Positions 10,384 through 22,038 of a stretch of DNA of 64,000 nt are shown here, in pieces. The notes under the pieces are model-generated. The model made no database searches. It was given only the letters and a program-made list of their open reading frames with translations, and had not been told where the DNA came from. The translations under genes and the position numbers were made by a program. Every line of letters starts with the position of its first letter. Position 1 is the first letter of the stretch. Source of the DNA: Grimontia hollisae CIP 101886 (GTDB lineage Bacteria > Pseudomonadota > Gammaproteobacteria > Enterobacterales > Vibrionaceae); assembly GCF_000176515.1 (NCBI RefSeq), contig NZ_ADAQ01000011.1:310001-374000 (forward strand), read 5' to 3'.

Positions 10384-11043
10384 ATGACGTTTAAAACCAC
10401 CCAGAAACGCGGCGCGAAAGCGCCATCTTCAAAACCAAACTTTCGACGCTCTTCACGTCGACGCACTGACAAATCTGCACGTTCGAAGGGGCCAACAAGA
10501 GTTATTCTATTCAATAAGCCTTTCAATACTTTGACCCAGTTCACTGGCGAGCCCGGCGATGCCACGCTGGCGGACTTTATCCCGGTTAAAGACGTGTATC
10601 CTGCAGGCCGCCTCGATAAAGACAGTGAAGGGTTACTGGTATTGACCAACGACGGTATTTTGCAGGCACGTTTGACCCAACCTAAGTCGAAATCGGCCAA
10701 AACGTATTGGGTACAGGTTGAAGGCATTCCTTCAGAAAACGCGCTCAAGTCACTCCGCAATGGTGTGGAGCTAAAAGACGGTTGGACACTGCCAGCCATC
10801 GTTGAAATCATGGACGAGCCGGCGATTTGGGATCGTAATCCACCTATCCGCCACCGCCCTTCTGTGCCGACCACCTGGCTTTCGATTACACTGACAGAGG
10901 GGAGAAACCGTCAGGTCCGGCGGATGACAGCAGCGGTAGGTCACCCAACACTTCGTCTGGTACGTTATCAAATGGGCCACTGGACCGTTGACGGCCTTCA
11001 ACCCGGCGAATGGCGCGAAGTGCCGCCACCTGTGCGCAATTAA
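10384..11043 (+). CDS. rluE: 23S rRNA pseudouridine(2457) synthase RluE
   Basis: 219 residues. RsuA/RluB-type pseudouridine synthase; the catalytic Asp lies in [12 protein letters not shown] (about residue 78). The [15 protein letters not shown] stretch and [21 protein letters not shown] identify the RluE subgroup. The first 35 residues are a basic tail, [20 protein letters not shown], likely flexible and RNA-binding. There is no S4 domain, as usual for RluE. Position beside icd is the same as in E. coli. Confidence 0.93.
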   Translation: MTFKTTQKRGAKAPSSKPNFRRSSRRRTDKSARSKGPTRVILFNKPFNTLTQFTGEPGDATLADFIPVKDVYPAGRLDKDSEGLLVLTNDGILQARLTQPKSKSAKTYWVQVEGIPSENALKSLRNGVELKDGWTLPAIVEIMDEPAIWDRNPPIRHRPSVPTTWLSITLTEGRNRQVRRMTAAVGHPTLRLVRYQMGHWTVDGLQPGEWREVPPPVRN

Positions 11044-11140
11044 TGTGTGCAATCAATTTGTGATTCACATCTCATCTGTAACCGTGTAAAGGTTTCTGTT
11101 AAACTCTGCCCCCGATTTTATTGGAGCTAGAAATTTCGTC

Positions 11141-12253
11141 ATGTCAGATAACAGCAGCAAAAAAGTTATTGTCGGTATGTCCGGCGGCGTCGACTCCTCA
11201 GTGTCCGCTTATTTACTGAAGCAACAGGGCTATCAGGTAGAAGGCCTGTTTATGAAAAACTGGGAAGAAGATGATAACGACGAGTATTGCTCGGCGGCGG
11301 AAGATCTGGCCGATGCACAGGCCGTTTGCGACAAGTTGGAGATCCCGCTTCACACTATCAACTTTGCCGCAGAGTACTGGGACAATGTGTTCGAGCACTT
11401 CCTGACCGAATATAAAGCCGGTCGCACGCCGAATCCAGACATCCTGTGCAACAAAGAAATTAAATTCAAAGCCTTTCTTGAGTTTGCTGATGAAGTACTG
11501 GAAGCAGACTACATTGCAATGGGCCACTATGTGCGCCGTACCTTCCCAACCAAGACAGGTGAAAAGGCACAAATGCTCCGCGGTCTCGACAGTAACAAAG
11601 ACCAGAGCTATTTCCTTTATACGCTAAGCCACGATCAGGTTGCCCGCAGCCTGTTCCCGGTAGGCGATCTGGAAAAGCCAGAAGTGCGCCGTATTGCAGA
11701 AGAACAAGGGCTGGTCACCGCGAAAAAGAAAGACTCCACAGGCATCTGCTTTATCGGTGAGCGTAAGTTTACTGACTTCCTGTCTAAGTACCTACCTGCG
11801 CAACCGGGTATTATTGAAACCGTTGACGGTAAAAAGATTGGCGAGCACCAGGGCTTGATGTATCACACTCTGGGTCAGCGCAAAGGTCTGCACATTGGTG
11901 GACAGAAAGGCGGTAACGGCAACGAGGCGCCTTGGTACGTGGTTGATAAAGATGTCGAACGCAATGTATTGATTGTTGCGCAGGGCCATGATCATCCGCG
12001 CCTGTTCTCGAAAGGTCTGATTGCCGCACAGCTGCACTGGGTGGATCGTAAAACAATGACTGAACCATTGAAGTGCACCGTAAAAACGCGATACCGCCAG
12101 CAGGACATATCATGTACCATCGAGCCCATTGATGGCGATCAGATCAAAGTGATCTTTGATGAACCGCAAGCAGCGGTTACTCCTGGTCAGTCAGCGGTAT
12201 TTTACAGCGGTGATGTTTGCCTGGGTGGCGGCATCATCGAACAGCGTATTTAA
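11141..12253 (+). CDS. mnmA: tRNA-specific 2-thiouridylase MnmA
   Basis: 370 residues. Places sulfur on U34 of tRNA for Lys, Glu and Gln, receiving it from the Tus relay. The ATP PP-loop GMSGGVDSS is at residues 12-20. The two catalytic cysteines are Cys103 ([12 protein letters not shown]) and Cys203 ([13 protein letters not shown]). First gene of the mnmA-hflD-purB run; hflD starts 13 bases after the stop. Confidence 0.97.
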   Translation: MSDNSSKKVIVGMSGGVDSSVSAYLLKQQGYQVEGLFMKNWEEDDNDEYCSAAEDLADAQAVCDKLEIPLHTINFAAEYWDNVFEHFLTEYKAGRTPNPDILCNKEIKFKAFLEFADEVLEADYIAMGHYVRRTFPTKTGEKAQMLRGLDSNKDQSYFLYTLSHDQVARSLFPVGDLEKPEVRRIAEEQGLVTAKKKDSTGICFIGERKFTDFLSKYLPAQPGIIETVDGKKIGEHQGLMYHTLGQRKGLHIGGQKGGNGNEAPWYVVDKDVERNVLIVAQGHDHPRLFSKGLIAAQLHWVDRKTMTEPLKCTVKTRYRQQDISCTIEPIDGDQIKVIFDEPQAAVTPGQSAVFYSGDVCLGGGIIEQRI

Positions 12254-12266
12254 GGAGCATTCATCT

Positions 12267-12887
12267 GTGGCTAATACTTTGTTTGATCGTACCATCGCGT
12301 TCGCAGGTATCTGTCAATCCGTCAAACTGGTTCAGGAAATAGCACGCAAGGGAAGTTGTGATTACGACGCGCTGAGTGCCAGCTTGAACAGTATTATCCT
12401 CACGAATCCCTCATCAACCCTGGAGGTTTTCGGCAGCGAAGAAAACCTCACCGTAGGTTTGAATACCTTGATTAATGAATTGGATAACAGCCCCGGAGGC
12501 AGTGAGCTAACCCGTTATCTGATTAATCTCCTCGCGCTGGAGCGCAAACTGTCCGGTCGCCGTGACAGCCTTGCCCAGCTTTCGGACCGTATCGAAACCG
12601 TCCAGCGTCAGGTTCAACACTTTGAACTGCTCGATGATCAAATGATCAGCAACCTTGCCAGCATTTACCTCGATACTATCAGCCCATTGGGCCCGAGAAT
12701 CCAGGTTACCGGCAACCCTGCCCAGCTTCAGCAAACCGGCGTGCAACATAAAGTACGCGCCCTGCTGCTTGCTGGGATCCGCGCTGCTGTCCTGTGGCGT
12801 CAGGTAGGTGGCAAGCGCCGTCATCTCATCTTTGGCCGCAAACAAATGATCGAGCAGGCCAAAATCATCCTAGCCAGACATTCGTAA
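12267..12887 (+). CDS. hflD: High frequency lysogenization protein HflD
   Basis: 206 residues from a GTG at 12267 ([19 protein letters not shown]). AAGGAG at 12252-12257 gives good spacing, and the protein length then matches the family (about 205-213); longer in-frame starts lie inside mnmA. HflD is a mostly helical peripheral membrane protein; in E. coli it binds lambda CII. Its housekeeping role is unclear. The mnmA-hflD-purB order is conserved in gammaproteobacteria. Confidence 0.93.
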   Translation: MANTLFDRTIAFAGICQSVKLVQEIARKGSCDYDALSASLNSIILTNPSSTLEVFGSEENLTVGLNTLINELDNSPGGSELTRYLINLLALERKLSGRRDSLAQLSDRIETVQRQVQHFELLDDQMISNLASIYLDTISPLGPRIQVTGNPAQLQQTGVQHKVRALLLAGIRAAVLWRQVGGKRRHLIFGRKQMIEQAKIILARHS

Positions 12888-12894
12888 TATTTAA

Positions 12895-14280
<1,386 letters not shown>

Positions 14281-14295
14281 TTCAGCACTTCAGTC

Positions 14296-14330
14296 AAAAA
14301 GCCCGAATACGCCAGTGTTCGGGCTTTTTA
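14296..14330. terminator. purB terminator
   Basis: AAAAAGCCCGAA, 10-base loop, TTCGGGCTTTTT. Twelve-pair stem with T-run. Confidence 0.9.
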
Positions 14331-14404
14331 TTTTCACCGTGTTCTGACGCGGCATTGGCAAGGGTATATAATTGCCTCTAACTTTGAGAAACAGCACTCT
14401 TTCT

Positions 14405-15538
14405 ATGTATCAGTTAAATTTCGACCTGAACGAATTCCTTACCCGCTTCTGGCACAAAGAGCCGGTAGTGATAAAAAGCGGTTTTATCGACTTTGAAGAC
14501 CCTATCACCCCGGATGAAGTGGCAGGCCTTGCCATGGAAGAAGAGATCGACTCCCGCTTTGTCTCCAACCTGAACGATGAATGGAACGTCCAGCATGGGC
14601 CTTTTGAGAGCTTTGAAAGCTTCCCGGACACACACTCACAGCTGATTGTCCAGGCCGCCAACCACTGGCACCCAGGTCCCCGCGCATTGGCAGAGCCATT
14701 CCGTGGTCTGCCGAACTGGTTGTTTGATGATGTGATGGTGTGCCTGTCGATGCCGGAAGGCGGTGTCGGCCCACATATCGACCAGTACGACGTGTTTATC
14801 TGCCAGGGCATGGGTAAGCGTCGCTGGCGTGTCGGTGACAAAGGCGAGTACAAAGATGCCAACCATCACACTGGGCTTCGACAAATTGAAGGATTCGACC
14901 CCATCATTGATGAAATCCTGGAGCCGGGTGACATTCTCTATATTCCGCCGGGGTTCCCACATGAAGGAAACACCATTGAAGTATCACTGAGCTATTCGGT
15001 CGGCTACCGTTCACCGAAAAAACAAGAGCTGCTGAATGGCTTCGCCGACTATGTGCTGACCAACGAGTTGGGTGACAAGCACTACTACGATCCAAACCTG
15101 CAAACCCGTAATGAACACGGCATGATCCCAACGGCGGAATATAACGCGCTCAACGACATGCTGATGAGGCTCGTCAATGATGAAGAGGCCAAAGCACGCT
15201 GGATAGGTGAGCAGCTTAGCCAGTCGCGCCATGAGCTTGACATCATGCCAGCCGATCCACCCTGGCAGTCGGACGAACTTCAACAATTTCTGGAAGATGG
15301 CCTGTATCTGGAGAAAGTGTCTGGCCTGAAAGCGCTGTATCACGAAGCCAACCCTTCAGTGATTTTTATCAACGGCGAAACGATTGAACTGCCAGAAGGT
15401 TGTGAAGCCGCAGCGAACGTCTTCTGTGACAAAGAATATTTCTCGGGTGAAGATTTAGGTGCCATTGCCAATAACCCTGCCCTACTGGCACTGTTGCTGG
15501 ATCTCTGCAATCAGGGGCTTTGGTATCCACAAGCCTAA
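14405..15538 (+). CDS. roxA: 50S ribosomal protein L16 arginine 3-hydroxylase (RoxA/YcfD type)
   Basis: 377 residues from ATG 14405 (MYQLNFDLNEFLTRFW), preferred over an in-frame TTG at 14372. JmjC/cupin 2-oxoglutarate and Fe(II) oxygenase: the metal-binding HxD is in GPHIDQYDVF (about residue 125) and the distal His in PPGFPHEGNT. The family hydroxylates Arg81 of ribosomal protein L16. The C-terminal winged-helix part (about 260-377) is typical of this class. The Shine-Dalgarno is weak. Confidence 0.92.
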   Translation: MYQLNFDLNEFLTRFWHKEPVVIKSGFIDFEDPITPDEVAGLAMEEEIDSRFVSNLNDEWNVQHGPFESFESFPDTHSQLIVQAANHWHPGPRALAEPFRGLPNWLFDDVMVCLSMPEGGVGPHIDQYDVFICQGMGKRRWRVGDKGEYKDANHHTGLRQIEGFDPIIDEILEPGDILYIPPGFPHEGNTIEVSLSYSVGYRSPKKQELLNGFADYVLTNELGDKHYYDPNLQTRNEHGMIPTAEYNALNDMLMRLVNDEEAKARWIGEQLSQSRHELDIMPADPPWQSDELQQFLEDGLYLEKVSGLKALYHEANPSVIFINGETIELPEGCEAAANVFCDKEYFSGEDLGAIANNPALLALLLDLCNQGLWYPQA

Positions 15539-15557
15539 ACCGCCGAATTTTCGCGAT

Positions 15558-15584
15558 AAAAGCCTTCCGTTTGGAAGGCTTTTT
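15558..15584. terminator. Bidirectional terminator between roxA and oppF
   Basis: AAAAGCCTTCC, loop GTT, GGAAGGCTTTTT. Lies between converging genes and has A and T runs on both sides. Confidence 0.85.
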
Positions 15585-15600
15585 CGTATCAGTTTTCCCG

Positions 15601-16596
15601 TTACAGGTGAACCTGAAGGCAGGAAACGGCGTGGAAATCGGTTCCTTCCAGTGTTGGTTTTTGCTGTGCGCAGGCATCATTGGCCTGAGGGCAACGGGTA
15701 CGGAATACACAGCCCGAAGGTGGGTTCATAGGAGAAGGTAACTCCCCTTCCAAAAGCTGTATTTCCTTGTTGCGCTCCTTTTCAGGATCCGGCACCGGCA
15801 CCGCTGACATCAAGGCTTTGGTGTAAGGATGCTGTGGGTTGTCGAACAGCTCCTTGCCTTCTGCCAGCTCTACCGCATTCCCCAGATACATCACCAGCAC
15901 GCGATCAGAGATGTGTTTCACCACCGACAGATCATGTGCGATAAAGATAAGGCTCAGACCCATCTCTTGTTGAAGCTCTTTCAGCAGATTGACCACCTGC
16001 GCCTGAATCGACACATCGAGCGCAGAAACCGGTTCATCACAAATCACCAGCTTTGGCTTTAGGATCAGCGCACGGGCAATACCGATACGCTGGCACTGAC
16101 CGCCGGAGAATTCGTGTGGGTAACGGTTGATGACGTTTGGCAACAGACCCACACGGGTCATCATTGCCTGTACCTGCTGTTTCACTTCCTCCCTGGAAAG
16201 CTCAGGGTAGAAGGTTTTCAATGGCTCAGCAATGATATCGCCAACCGTCATACGTGGATTTAGGGACGCCAGTGGGTCCTGGAAAATCATCTGGATTTCT
16301 TTGCGTTTCTCACGCAGGTTGTTGCCATTCAACCTGGTTAAGTCCTGACCCAGCCACACAACCTGCCCTTCCGTTGCTTGCACCAAGCCAATAACAGCGC
16401 GGGCAAAGGTAGACTTCCCACAACCAGACTCACCAACAACACCTAACGTCTCGCCTTCATACAGTTTGATGTTGACACCATCCACTGCTTTCAAGGTAGC
16501 AGGCTTTGCCCAAGGCCAGGCTGATTTCGCCGCGATGCTGAAGTGCACTTTCAGGTCTTCAATATCAAGCAGCAGCTTTTTATCCGTCGCACTCAT
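15601..16596 (-). CDS. oppF: Oligopeptide ABC transporter ATP-binding protein OppF
   Basis: 331 residues from the ATG whose first base overlaps the oppD stop (TAATG); AGGAGG lies 8 bases before it. Walker A GESGCGKST near residue 63, signature SGGQCQR, Walker B LVICDEPVSALD. The C-terminal oligopeptide-transporter extension has a cysteine cluster (CVFRTRCPQANDAC) that may hold an iron-sulfur cluster as proposed for this family. Last gene of oppABCDF. Confidence 0.94.
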   Translation of the reverse strand: MSATDKKLLLDIEDLKVHFSIAAKSAWPWAKPATLKAVDGVNIKLYEGETLGVVGESGCGKSTFARAVIGLVQATEGQVVWLGQDLTRLNGNNLREKRKEIQMIFQDPLASLNPRMTVGDIIAEPLKTFYPELSREEVKQQVQAMMTRVGLLPNVINRYPHEFSGGQCQRIGIARALILKPKLVICDEPVSALDVSIQAQVVNLLKELQQEMGLSLIFIAHDLSVVKHISDRVLVMYLGNAVELAEGKELFDNPQHPYTKALMSAVPVPDPEKERNKEIQLLEGELPSPMNPPSGCVFRTRCPQANDACAQQKPTLEGTDFHAVSCLQVHL

Positions 16597-17561
16597 TACC
16601 AAGCCTCCTGATCAGAAAAACATGCCCGTAAACGACCATCAGCAAATGGCATCAGGGCCGGAGATTCCTTCTTACAGCGGTCACTCACACGATGACAGCG
16701 GTCCTGATAGGGACAGCCCGGTGGCAGTTTAAGCAGGTTTGGCGGGTTACCCGGAATGGTTGGCAAAACGCCCCCTTCCGTGTCCAGGCGTGGGATCGCT
16801 TTTAACAGGCCTTCTGTATATGGGTGGCTCGGCGTGTAGAAAATCTCGTCTACTTTGCCATATTCCATGGTTCGGCCGGCATACATCACCAGCACCTTGT
16901 CACAGGAGCCGGCAACAACGCCCAGATCATGGGTGATCATAATAATTGCGGTGTTGAATTCCAATTTCAGTTCATTCAACAGTTCCATAATTTGCGCCTG
17001 AACGGTGACATCCAATGCGGTTGTCGGTTCATCAGCAATCAGCAGTTTCGGCCGGCACAGCAGCGCCATGGCAATCATCACACGCTGGCGCATACCGCCG
17101 GAAAACTCGTGTGGATACATGGTGATACGCTTACGCGCTTCGGGGATTTTCACCGCTTCCAACATGCGCACTGATTCTTCAAATGCTTCTGCTTTTCCCA
17201 TGCCTTTGTGCAACATGAGCACTTCCATCAACTGATCGCTCACCTTCATGAACGGGTTCAGTGACGTCATGGGATCCTGGAAAATCATCGCAATTTGTTC
17301 TGCACGGATTTTATTGAGTGCTTTTTCTGGCAGATTCAGGATTTCATTGCCTTCAAATTTCGCGCTGCCCGAGACAACGCCATTTTTTGCCAGCAGTCCC
17401 ATGATGGAAAACACGGTCTGGCTTTTACCTGAACCGGACTCGCCGACGATGCCCAGGGTTTCACCACGATCTAGGGAAAAATTCAGGTCGTTGACAGCGG
17501 TGACCAACCCATCCTGGGTCTTAAATTCAACGCGCAGATCTTTTACATCTAACAGGCTCAT
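16596..17561 (-). CDS. oppD: Oligopeptide ABC transporter ATP-binding protein OppD
   Basis: 321 residues. First of the two ATPases of the Opp importer. Walker A GESGSGKSQ near residue 39, signature SGGMRQR, Walker B LLIADEPTTALD. The C-terminal extension includes CPYQDRCHRVSDRC, matching the cysteine cluster of OppF. It starts 9 bases after oppC. Confidence 0.94.
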   Translation of the reverse strand: MSLLDVKDLRVEFKTQDGLVTAVNDLNFSLDRGETLGIVGESGSGKSQTVFSIMGLLAKNGVVSGSAKFEGNEILNLPEKALNKIRAEQIAMIFQDPMTSLNPFMKVSDQLMEVLMLHKGMGKAEAFEESVRMLEAVKIPEARKRITMYPHEFSGGMRQRVMIAMALLCRPKLLIADEPTTALDVTVQAQIMELLNELKLEFNTAIIMITHDLGVVAGSCDKVLVMYAGRTMEYGKVDEIFYTPSHPYTEGLLKAIPRLDTEGGVLPTIPGNPPNLLKLPPGCPYQDRCHRVSDRCKKESPALMPFADGRLRACFSDQEAW

Positions 17562-17570
17562 ACTTCCTCC

Positions 17571-18485
17571 TTATCGATCCTTTGGATCCAACGCGTCGCG
17601 CAAACCATCACCCACGTAATTAAAGCAAAGCAGTGTGGTGACCATAAACAGGGTGGGGAAAGCCAGTTGCCAGATAGCCAGTTCCATGGTTTGGGCACCT
17701 TCTTGCAACAATGCGCCCCAGCTTGTCATCGGCTCCTGAACACCCAGACCCAGAAAGCTGAGGAACGATTCGATAAGAATCATCGTCGGAATAAGCAAGG
17801 TGGAGTAAACCGCCACAATACCCAGCACATTTGGCACGATATGACGGAGAATGATGTTTCGGGTGCTCACGCCACACACGTGTGCCGCCTCGATAAATTC
17901 CTTGTTTCGCAGGCTGAGCGTCTGACCACGAACAATACGCGCCATATCCAGCCAGGCAATGGCACCGATAGCCACGAAAATCAGGAAAATGTTGCGGCCA
18001 AAGAAGGTTACTAAAACGATAACCAAAAACATAAAGGGGATAGCGTTGAGAATTTCGAGAATACGCATCATCACGCGGTCAGTACGACCACCGATATACC
18101 CTGAGGTCGCACCATAGATAGTCCCAATGACCACCGCAACCAGTGCTCCCATCAGGCCGACCATCAGGGAAATCTGACCGCCCATCAGGGTACGGACATA
18201 GAGATCACGACCCAGCGCATCAGTACCAAATATGTGACCACCTTCACCGAACGAAGGCGCTGCATGCATCGCATACCAATCGGTATCATCGAATGCATAC
18301 GTGGCAAATAACGGGCCAATCAATACCCAAGTGGTGATACATAGCAGGATCAGAAGGCTGGTCATCGCCGCTTTGTTCCGCATAAAACGAATGCGTGCAT
18401 CCTGCCAAAGACTGCGACCTTCTACCTCGAGCTTGGCAGAAAAATTCTCGATCGCTTCGTTATTTTCATCTCTTTTTAACAACAT
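17571..18485 (-). CDS. oppC: Oligopeptide ABC transporter permease OppC
   Basis: 304 residues from the ATG at 18485 (MLLKRDENNEAIENFSAKLEVEGRSLWQ when read in order), chosen because NFSAKLEVEGRSLWQDAR matches the E. coli OppC N-terminus. Five or six membrane helices; the EAA loop for ATPase contact is EAAHVCGVSTRNIILRHIVPN. It begins 10 bases after oppB. Longer in-frame starts would run into oppB. Confidence 0.94.
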   Translation of the reverse strand: MLLKRDENNEAIENFSAKLEVEGRSLWQDARIRFMRNKAAMTSLLILLCITTWVLIGPLFATYAFDDTDWYAMHAAPSFGEGGHIFGTDALGRDLYVRTLMGGQISLMVGLMGALVAVVIGTIYGATSGYIGGRTDRVMMRILEILNAIPFMFLVIVLVTFFGRNIFLIFVAIGAIAWLDMARIVRGQTLSLRNKEFIEAAHVCGVSTRNIILRHIVPNVLGIVAVYSTLLIPTMILIESFLSFLGLGVQEPMTSWGALLQEGAQTMELAIWQLAFPTLFMVTTLLCFNYVGDGLRDALDPKDR

Positions 18486-18495
18486 AATTAAAACC

Positions 18496-19416
18496 TTAAT
18501 AACGAATCTTCGGATCCAGCCAGGCCAACAAGATGTCAACAATGGCGTTGAAGATGATAAACAGCGCACCAATCAGGATAGTGATCCCCAATACCAGCGA
18601 GTAGTCTCGGTTAAAGGCGGCGTTGACAAACAGCTTTCCGATACCCGGCAAACCGAAAATAGTTTCAATCACCACCGAGCCGGTGATGATGCCGACAAAT
18701 GCCGGGCCCATATACGAGACCACGGGGAGAAGTGCCGGACGCAGTGCATGCTTGATAACGATGTATCGCATACTCAGGCCTTTCGCTTTCGCGGTACGGA
18801 TAAAGTTACTGTTCAGGGTTTCAATCATGCTTCCACGGGTAATCCGCGCAAACGTAGCGATATAAAGAAAGGACATCGCGACAATCGGTAAGATCATGTA
18901 CTGGACTGCACCGCCATTCCAGCCGCCTGCCGGCAACCAGCCCAAACCAATTGAGAAGATATAAATCAGTACCGGGGCAAGTACGAAGGAAGGCAAAACG
19001 ACCCCAAACATCGATGTGGACATAATGAGGTAGTCCACCCAACTGTTTTGCCGCAACGCGGCGATAGTGCCGACCGTGACACCCACAATAACAGTCACAA
19101 TAAAAGCAAAAAAACCAACTTTGGCTGATACGGGCAACGCTGCACTAACCAATTCGTTGACAGTATAATCTTTGTATTTAAAAGAAGGGCCAAAGTCGCC
19201 TTGCGCAATGCTTGTTAAATAGGTTGTGTATTGCTCAAGTAAAGGCTTATCAAAGCCATATTTGGCATTGATATTTTGCATCACTTCAGGCGGTAATGGT
19301 TTTTCAGAGGTGAACGGGTTTCCTGGCGCAAACCGCATCAAGAAAAATGAAATCGTAATCAATACCAAGAGGGTTGGTATCGCTTCCAGTGTACGAGTAA
19401 AAATCAATCGAAACAT
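18496..19416 (-). CDS. oppB: Oligopeptide ABC transporter permease OppB
   Basis: 306 residues, normal for OppB. N-terminal helix MFRLIFTRTLEAIPTLLVLI, large periplasmic segment, then five helices with the EAA-like loop RTAKAKGLSMRYIVIKHALRPA. Forms the transmembrane pore with OppC. Located 71 bases after oppA; no terminator is obvious in that gap, so expression from the oppA promoter is likely. Confidence 0.95.
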   Translation of the reverse strand: MFRLIFTRTLEAIPTLLVLITISFFLMRFAPGNPFTSEKPLPPEVMQNINAKYGFDKPLLEQYTTYLTSIAQGDFGPSFKYKDYTVNELVSAALPVSAKVGFFAFIVTVIVGVTVGTIAALRQNSWVDYLIMSTSMFGVVLPSFVLAPVLIYIFSIGLGWLPAGGWNGGAVQYMILPIVAMSFLYIATFARITRGSMIETLNSNFIRTAKAKGLSMRYIVIKHALRPALLPVVSYMGPAFVGIITGSVVIETIFGLPGIGKLFVNAAFNRDYSLVLGITILIGALFIIFNAIVDILLAWLDPKIRY

Positions 19417-19487
19417 AAAGCATCCTACTCAATGTTCTAAAAAACATGCGCCTGCAACTCTCTGCAAACGCATGGCACTGCTCGTTA

Positions 19488-21128
19488 TTATTCTGCGATA
19501 ATATACATGTCTTTCGAATAGAGACTGTCTTGCGGGTTAGTGATCGGATAACCGCCTACTTTCGGTGAAACCTGACGCGCTTTTACATACTCAAAAATCG
19601 GCGCAATAGGCATATCTTTCGCGAGCTCAGCTTCTGCTCTGGCGTAAAACGCATTGCGCTCTGCTTCTGATTTGGCAGTCGTCATGGCATCGTTCAGCGC
19701 TTTGTCGTACACAGCACTGGAGTATTTCTGATCGTTGTTGCCATTATCCGTCTTACCAATGGCCAAGAATGCTGACGCTTCGTTGTAGTCTGCGCACCAT
19801 CCTGCCCGGCGAACATCAAAGTTGCCTTGCTTGCTGTTATCCAGATACGTTTTCCACTCCTGATTTTCCAGCGTGACATCAACATAACCACCAAGCGATT
19901 TCTTCCACATGGATTGGATTGCCACGGCAGTCTTTTTATGGTTTTCACTGGTGTTATAAAGCAATGTAAAGTCCAACGGGTTACTTGGACCAAAACCAGC
20001 GTCTTCAAGCAGTTTCTTTGCTTCTTGAATGCGCTCTTTTTGCGTCAGCTTTGCGTATTCAGGCAGATCCGGCGCAAAGCCAGTCACCCCACTGTGCGTC
20101 AATGCGTAAGCAGGTTTCTGACCCTGTCCCCATATGGCCTTGGCAATAATGTCACGATCAATAGCGTAAGAGAGTGCTTTACGGACACGTGCGTCATTAA
20201 ACGGTTCCCGTTGGGTATTAAAGCCATAGTAGTAAGTACACAACCAGGGTGAAACAGCGACTGTTTCAGGATAATCTCTTTGCAAGCGACGGAACTGCTC
20301 ATTTGGAATTTCATCCGTCATATGAACCTCGCCTGACAGGAAGCGGTTCATTTCTGCATTTTGGTTTTCAATCGGCAGGAACGTGACTTTGTTGATAACG
20401 GTGTTTCCGTTATCCCAATAGTTTTCATTGCGCTCAAGAACAATTTTCTCATTCACAACCCAGTCGGCCAGAGTGTAAGCGCCATTACCCACGAAATTTC
20501 CTGGCTTGGTCCAAGAGTCACCATGTTTTTCAACCGTTGCCTGGTGAACAGGGTACATGGTGGTGTGTGCCAGCATCTTAACGAAGAACGACAAAGGCAC
20601 TTCCGTTTCAATCACCAGCGTGTAGTCATCAACCGCTTTCACGCCCAGCGCATCCGTCGACATCTTCCCTGCAATGATCTCTTTTGCGCCTTTCATCTGG
20701 GTTTTTTCGATGTACCAAGCATAAGGAGATGCGGTTTTTGGATCGACGACACGTTTAAAACTGTATTCAAAATCCTGTGCGGTGACCGGATCACCATTTG
20801 ACCACTTCGCATCTTTGCGAATCTTGAATATAAACGTCTGGTTGTCTTCTGTGCTCCAGGATTCCGCAACACCCGGGATGGTATTACCTTCAGCGTCCTG
20901 AATGACCAAACCTTCCATCAGGTCACGTAACACGTGAGATTCAGGTACGCCTTCTGTTTTATGTGGGTCTAGCGAGGCAACTTCTGTGCCATTACCACGG
21001 ACAAGTTCTTGTTTGGCTGCCAGTTTTACACCTGCAGGTACATCTGCAGCAGTCGCAGTGAAAGAGGTGGCCGCAATAGCTATTCCCGCACCAAATAAAA
21101 ATCCCTGAGTGATTTTGTTTTTATACAT
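19488..21128 (-). CDS. oppA: Oligopeptide-binding periplasmic protein OppA
   Basis: 546 residues. Signal peptide MYKNKITQGFLFGAGIAIAA, cleaved after about residue 28 (TATA-ADV). SBP_bac_5 fold that captures peptides of two to five or more residues and delivers them to OppBCDF. The family signature near residues 90-110 reads IFKIRKDAKWSNGDPVTAQDF. First gene of the operon, with GGAG 8 bases before the ATG and a long non-coding region in front. Confidence 0.95.
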   Translation of the reverse strand: MYKNKITQGFLFGAGIAIAATSFTATAADVPAGVKLAAKQELVRGNGTEVASLDPHKTEGVPESHVLRDLMEGLVIQDAEGNTIPGVAESWSTEDNQTFIFKIRKDAKWSNGDPVTAQDFEYSFKRVVDPKTASPYAWYIEKTQMKGAKEIIAGKMSTDALGVKAVDDYTLVIETEVPLSFFVKMLAHTTMYPVHQATVEKHGDSWTKPGNFVGNGAYTLADWVVNEKIVLERNENYWDNGNTVINKVTFLPIENQNAEMNRFLSGEVHMTDEIPNEQFRRLQRDYPETVAVSPWLCTYYYGFNTQREPFNDARVRKALSYAIDRDIIAKAIWGQGQKPAYALTHSGVTGFAPDLPEYAKLTQKERIQEAKKLLEDAGFGPSNPLDFTLLYNTSENHKKTAVAIQSMWKKSLGGYVDVTLENQEWKTYLDNSKQGNFDVRRAGWCADYNEASAFLAIGKTDNGNNDQKYSSAVYDKALNDAMTTAKSEAERNAFYARAEAELAKDMPIAPIFEYVKARQVSPKVGGYPITNPQDSLYSKDMYIIAE

Positions 21129-21823
21129 TGCAGATACTCCAATTTATCTTTCTAGTTGCATCCATACATTCTCCGCCACCAATTAAGCCGGCAGTGAAAC
21201 AACGTTGACTACCACAAAAACTGGGTGCTGTACGGAGAATTGTTTGGAACATTACCAAGTATCAAAGCAATTTACCATGAAAATGAATAATGATTTCACA
21301 TAAAACCAACAATCAAGAGATTGTCAGAGTTAAATACTATTTCATTGAAATCTATTGAACATTTCATTCGGCGAAGAAAGGAATCGAAGTGAAAAATTAT
21401 AGATACTGCGTTATAAGGATATTTTTTAAGCATTAAAATCTAATGCTGTTGGTATACTTCATAACATAAATCGAAAAAAAACGACGAACCAAAAATAATC
21501 AACCGGTTGTAAGTTCATCATTTTTGAATGAAAACTCTTCATTTGCAGTATTCAATACACACACAAAAAAAGAAAGGTAACTTATTGATAAAAAAGAATT
21601 TGACGGAAAACCTTGCTCTTTGTTGAACTCGTTTTACCGCATAAGGTGATCTACGTCTCTTTTAACTGACTTGTTTACTCACAGCACCACTAACAGTTGT
21701 CGGTTACAGCGAAAGTATCTGGTTTCATCCTTTACGAGGGTATCACTTCCTTTTAAGAGGGATTCCAGTCAGCATGACCATAGAAGACAGAAGCATTTAA
21801 TGCCGCAATAATGAGATGGGTAT
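21129..21823. other. Long region upstream of oppA
   Basis: About 700 AT-rich bases with no frame I would call. It should hold the oppA promoter and a leader. E. coli oppA is under small-RNA control, so such control is possible here, but I recognise no specific site. Confidence 0.5.
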
Positions 21824-21824
21824 A

Positions 21825-21856
21825 AAAAAGCCAGTTGTCACAGCAACTGGCTTTTT
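21825..21856 (-). terminator. Terminator of the 53-residue gene
   Basis: A perfect 13-pair stem (AAAAAGCCAGTTG / CAACTGGCTTTTT) with a 6-base loop. On the minus strand it ends in six T and lies 20 bases after the short gene's stop. Confidence 0.85.
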
Positions 21857-21876
21857 CATCGGTTTGAGTGCGAGCG

Positions 21877-22038
21877 CTATTTCTGTTGATCTTGCATCAG
21901 AAGAGGATCTTGATGGCTATCCTTTTGCTCCTTACCTTCCACAAGTGCGCCGCTTTTGCCGCCTTGCCGGATACCATCTGGCAACACTTCTTGCAGCATC
22001 TGCTTCATTTTTTTATTACTGATACGTCTATGCCCCAT
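21877..22038 (-). CDS. Small conserved-looking protein of 53 residues, function unknown
   Basis: ATG at 22038, stop TAG at 21877-21879. A perfect AGGAGG (plus-strand CCTCCT at 22044-22049) lies 5 bases before the ATG, and a perfect intrinsic terminator follows the stop, so this has the full set of signals of an independent gene. The protein starts MGHRRISNKKMKQMLQEVLP, then DGIRQGGKSGALVEGKEQ, and ends in a Gln/Asp-rich tail DPLLMQDQQK. It is hydrophilic, has a basic, probably helical N-terminus, no membrane segment and no cysteine. I do not recognise the family. Confidence 0.72.
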   Translation of the reverse strand: MGHRRISNKKMKQMLQEVLPDGIRQGGKSGALVEGKEQKDSHQDPLLMQDQQK